Positions 63,234 to 64,000 of a stretch of DNA of 64,000 bases are shown here, piece after piece (the stretch's first letter is position 1; each line of letters begins with the position of its first letter). The stretch covers positions 25,416-89,415 of the forward strand of contig CAMDGV010000010.1 in NCBI GenBank assembly GCA_945898055.1. The letters are read 5' to 3'. This stretch comes from Akkermansia muciniphila. GTDB taxonomy: Bacteria; Verrucomicrobiota; Verrucomicrobiia; Limisphaerales; UBA9464. Made by a program: the position numbers and the translations under genes. The notes under the pieces were generated by a model, which was given only the letters and a program-made list of their open reading frames with translations, searched no databases and was not told the DNA's origin.

Positions 63234-63707
63234 GTGACACGAGAAAATAGCACGGCACCTGTGGGTTCCCCTGCGTTTCCCACAGACGTCGCTGAGTGGG
63301 TCGGCGCAGTAAACCTGATGCGGTTCGCTCTGGAAGCCACGGCCGATGTCCGCTTAGACGCTATCAACTTCATTGTCGGACTCCGACCTGAATCTTACCC
63401 GACTCGGATGCTTTTAACGCTATTAGCCTACTCGTATGCTCGAGGAATCTACTCTTCACAAGATATCGAGGAAGGCTGTTCTCGCTCCAAGGACCTTTGC
63501 TATCTGTGCGCCGGAGATTTACCAGATGCATCAACGATTCGCCGCTTCCGTCGCCTTCACTGGTCTGAGCTTCAAGGTGTTCTTTCTCGGCTACTCCAAC
63601 GCGCCATTTACGGCCAGGATGAGGCCACTTCCATTGCCACAGATCCAGAGGCCTTACACCGCCTGAGTAACTCGGTTCGCACCGATAGTCTCCTGCTGGA
63701 GTACTAA
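63234..63707 (+). CDS. DUF772-type transposase-derived protein without DDE core
   Basis: A 157-residue protein from GTG 63234. Residues about 30-120 match the N-terminal domain of IS1182/IS5-like transposases (RLDAINFIVGLRPESYPTRM, LLTLLAYSYARGIYSSQDIE, DASTIRRFRRLHW). The DDE catalytic part is missing; after HWSELQGVL the sequence diverges into a short tail ending RTDSLLLEY. No internal stop is present, so it may be a truncated transposase or a domesticated DNA-binding protein. Confidence 0.65.
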   Translation: MTRENSTAPVGSPAFPTDVAEWVGAVNLMRFALEATADVRLDAINFIVGLRPESYPTRMLLTLLAYSYARGIYSSQDIEEGCSRSKDLCYLCAGDLPDASTIRRFRRLHWSELQGVLSRLLQRAIYGQDEATSIATDPEALHRLSNSVRTDSLLLEY

Positions 63708-63804
63708 AAAAACCACTGCGATTGCCTTAACAAAATAGGCAGAGAGAAATCTCGAATTCACAGAGCAGTCCATCGACCAACCGTAACTCCGCTCATCCAA
63801 GATC

Positions 63805-64000
63805 AGACCTCAGAAAATTCGGGGTAAATCCCCAAAATCAGGTGAGACTTCAAATCCCTGAATTTCGGGTAATTTTGCTGAGGCTTGCTCAGGTTCCAAT
63901 CCGGACTTTGAGGTCGAGTTCCGAACGGTGCGCGAGGCGAAAGCGGAGTCGTCGGCCCGGGAGCTTCGGGTGCGCCAGTTGCCGCTGATTGATGGTCTCG
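63805..64000. repeat. Dispersed repeat, copy B (first copy at 26284), cut by window
   Basis: Matches 26284-26470 from CAGACCTC onward. The minus strand again encodes FRLAHRSELDL after QLAHPKLPG, but with a stop (TGA) soon after RIGT that copy A lacks. The element continues beyond base 64000. Confidence 0.65.

Overview
The window reads as an ordinary chromosomal stretch from a member of the PVC superphylum, most probably a Verrucomicrobiota bacterium. That assignment is inferred from gene content: a DUF1549/DUF1553 cytochrome-type protein, a PVC-type protein with a C-terminal CxxCH haem motif, a DUF6797-like secreted protein, a DksA-like protein with a degraded zinc finger, TTG/GTG starts, and a verrucomicrobial type II secretion (T2SS) gene order. 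LpxA, LolD/MacB-type export and the T2SS indicate a Gram-negative, two-membrane envelope.

Layout. 1-3450: D-glucarate catabolism (kdgD partial, gudP-like, gudD). 3670-5442: lysS with a large internal insertion, preceded by a REP-like double hairpin. 5450-11022 (minus): four-gene MacAB-TolC-like tripartite export operon. 11110-12438 (minus): hisH and a YdcF-family gene. 12785-13054: double-zinc-ribbon ORF without a good start. 13173-18651: DUF1549/DUF1553 protein, FAH-family hydrolase, cysS. 18750-24943 (minus): comF, CPBP protease, the zinc-uptake operon znuA-znuC-znuB-zur with a candidate operator, then rpsR, rpmG and a DksA-like gene. 25262-27270: Gfo/Idh/MocA oxidoreductase followed by a repeat and a dead transposase. 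27846-32409 (minus): PVC haem protein, mnmD-like gene, lpxA. 32474-35315: a decayed accessory patch (dead nucleoside transporter, orphan CapD-like dehydratase, unknown ORFs, tRNA-Ala(GGC)). 35615-42136 (minus): one giant secreted protein of about 2170 residues. 42480-42866: IS256 and ISAs1 debris. 43013-55270: a 13-gene plus-strand run starting with a Gly/Gln-repeat secreted protein and continuing gspE-F-G-H-I-J-K-L-M, a GspC/PilP-like gene and a secretin encoded as two separate proteins. 55386-59327: DUF6797-like protein, IS66 relic, lipoprotein, response regulator. 59518-60008: ISAs1 relic. 60309-63041: alaS. 63234-63707: transposase-derived DUF772-like protein. The window ends in a second copy of the repeat found at 26284.

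The T2SS run has ATPase, inner-membrane platform, pseudopilins and secretin together, but no prepilin peptidase in view. Its most unusual feature is that the secretin is divided between two consecutive genes, each with its own signal peptide, and the break falls inside a glycine-rich loop of an N domain. The secreted giant protein, the DUF6797-like protein and the DUF1549/DUF1553 protein are possible clients, which is inference only. Relics of at least five transposable-element families (IS4/IS1634-like, ISAs1, IS256, IS66, IS1182/IS5-like) lie between the housekeeping blocks, and two of them abut the 3' ends of genes (26284 and 35612). No CRISPR array, rRNA, replication origin or intact prophage was seen.
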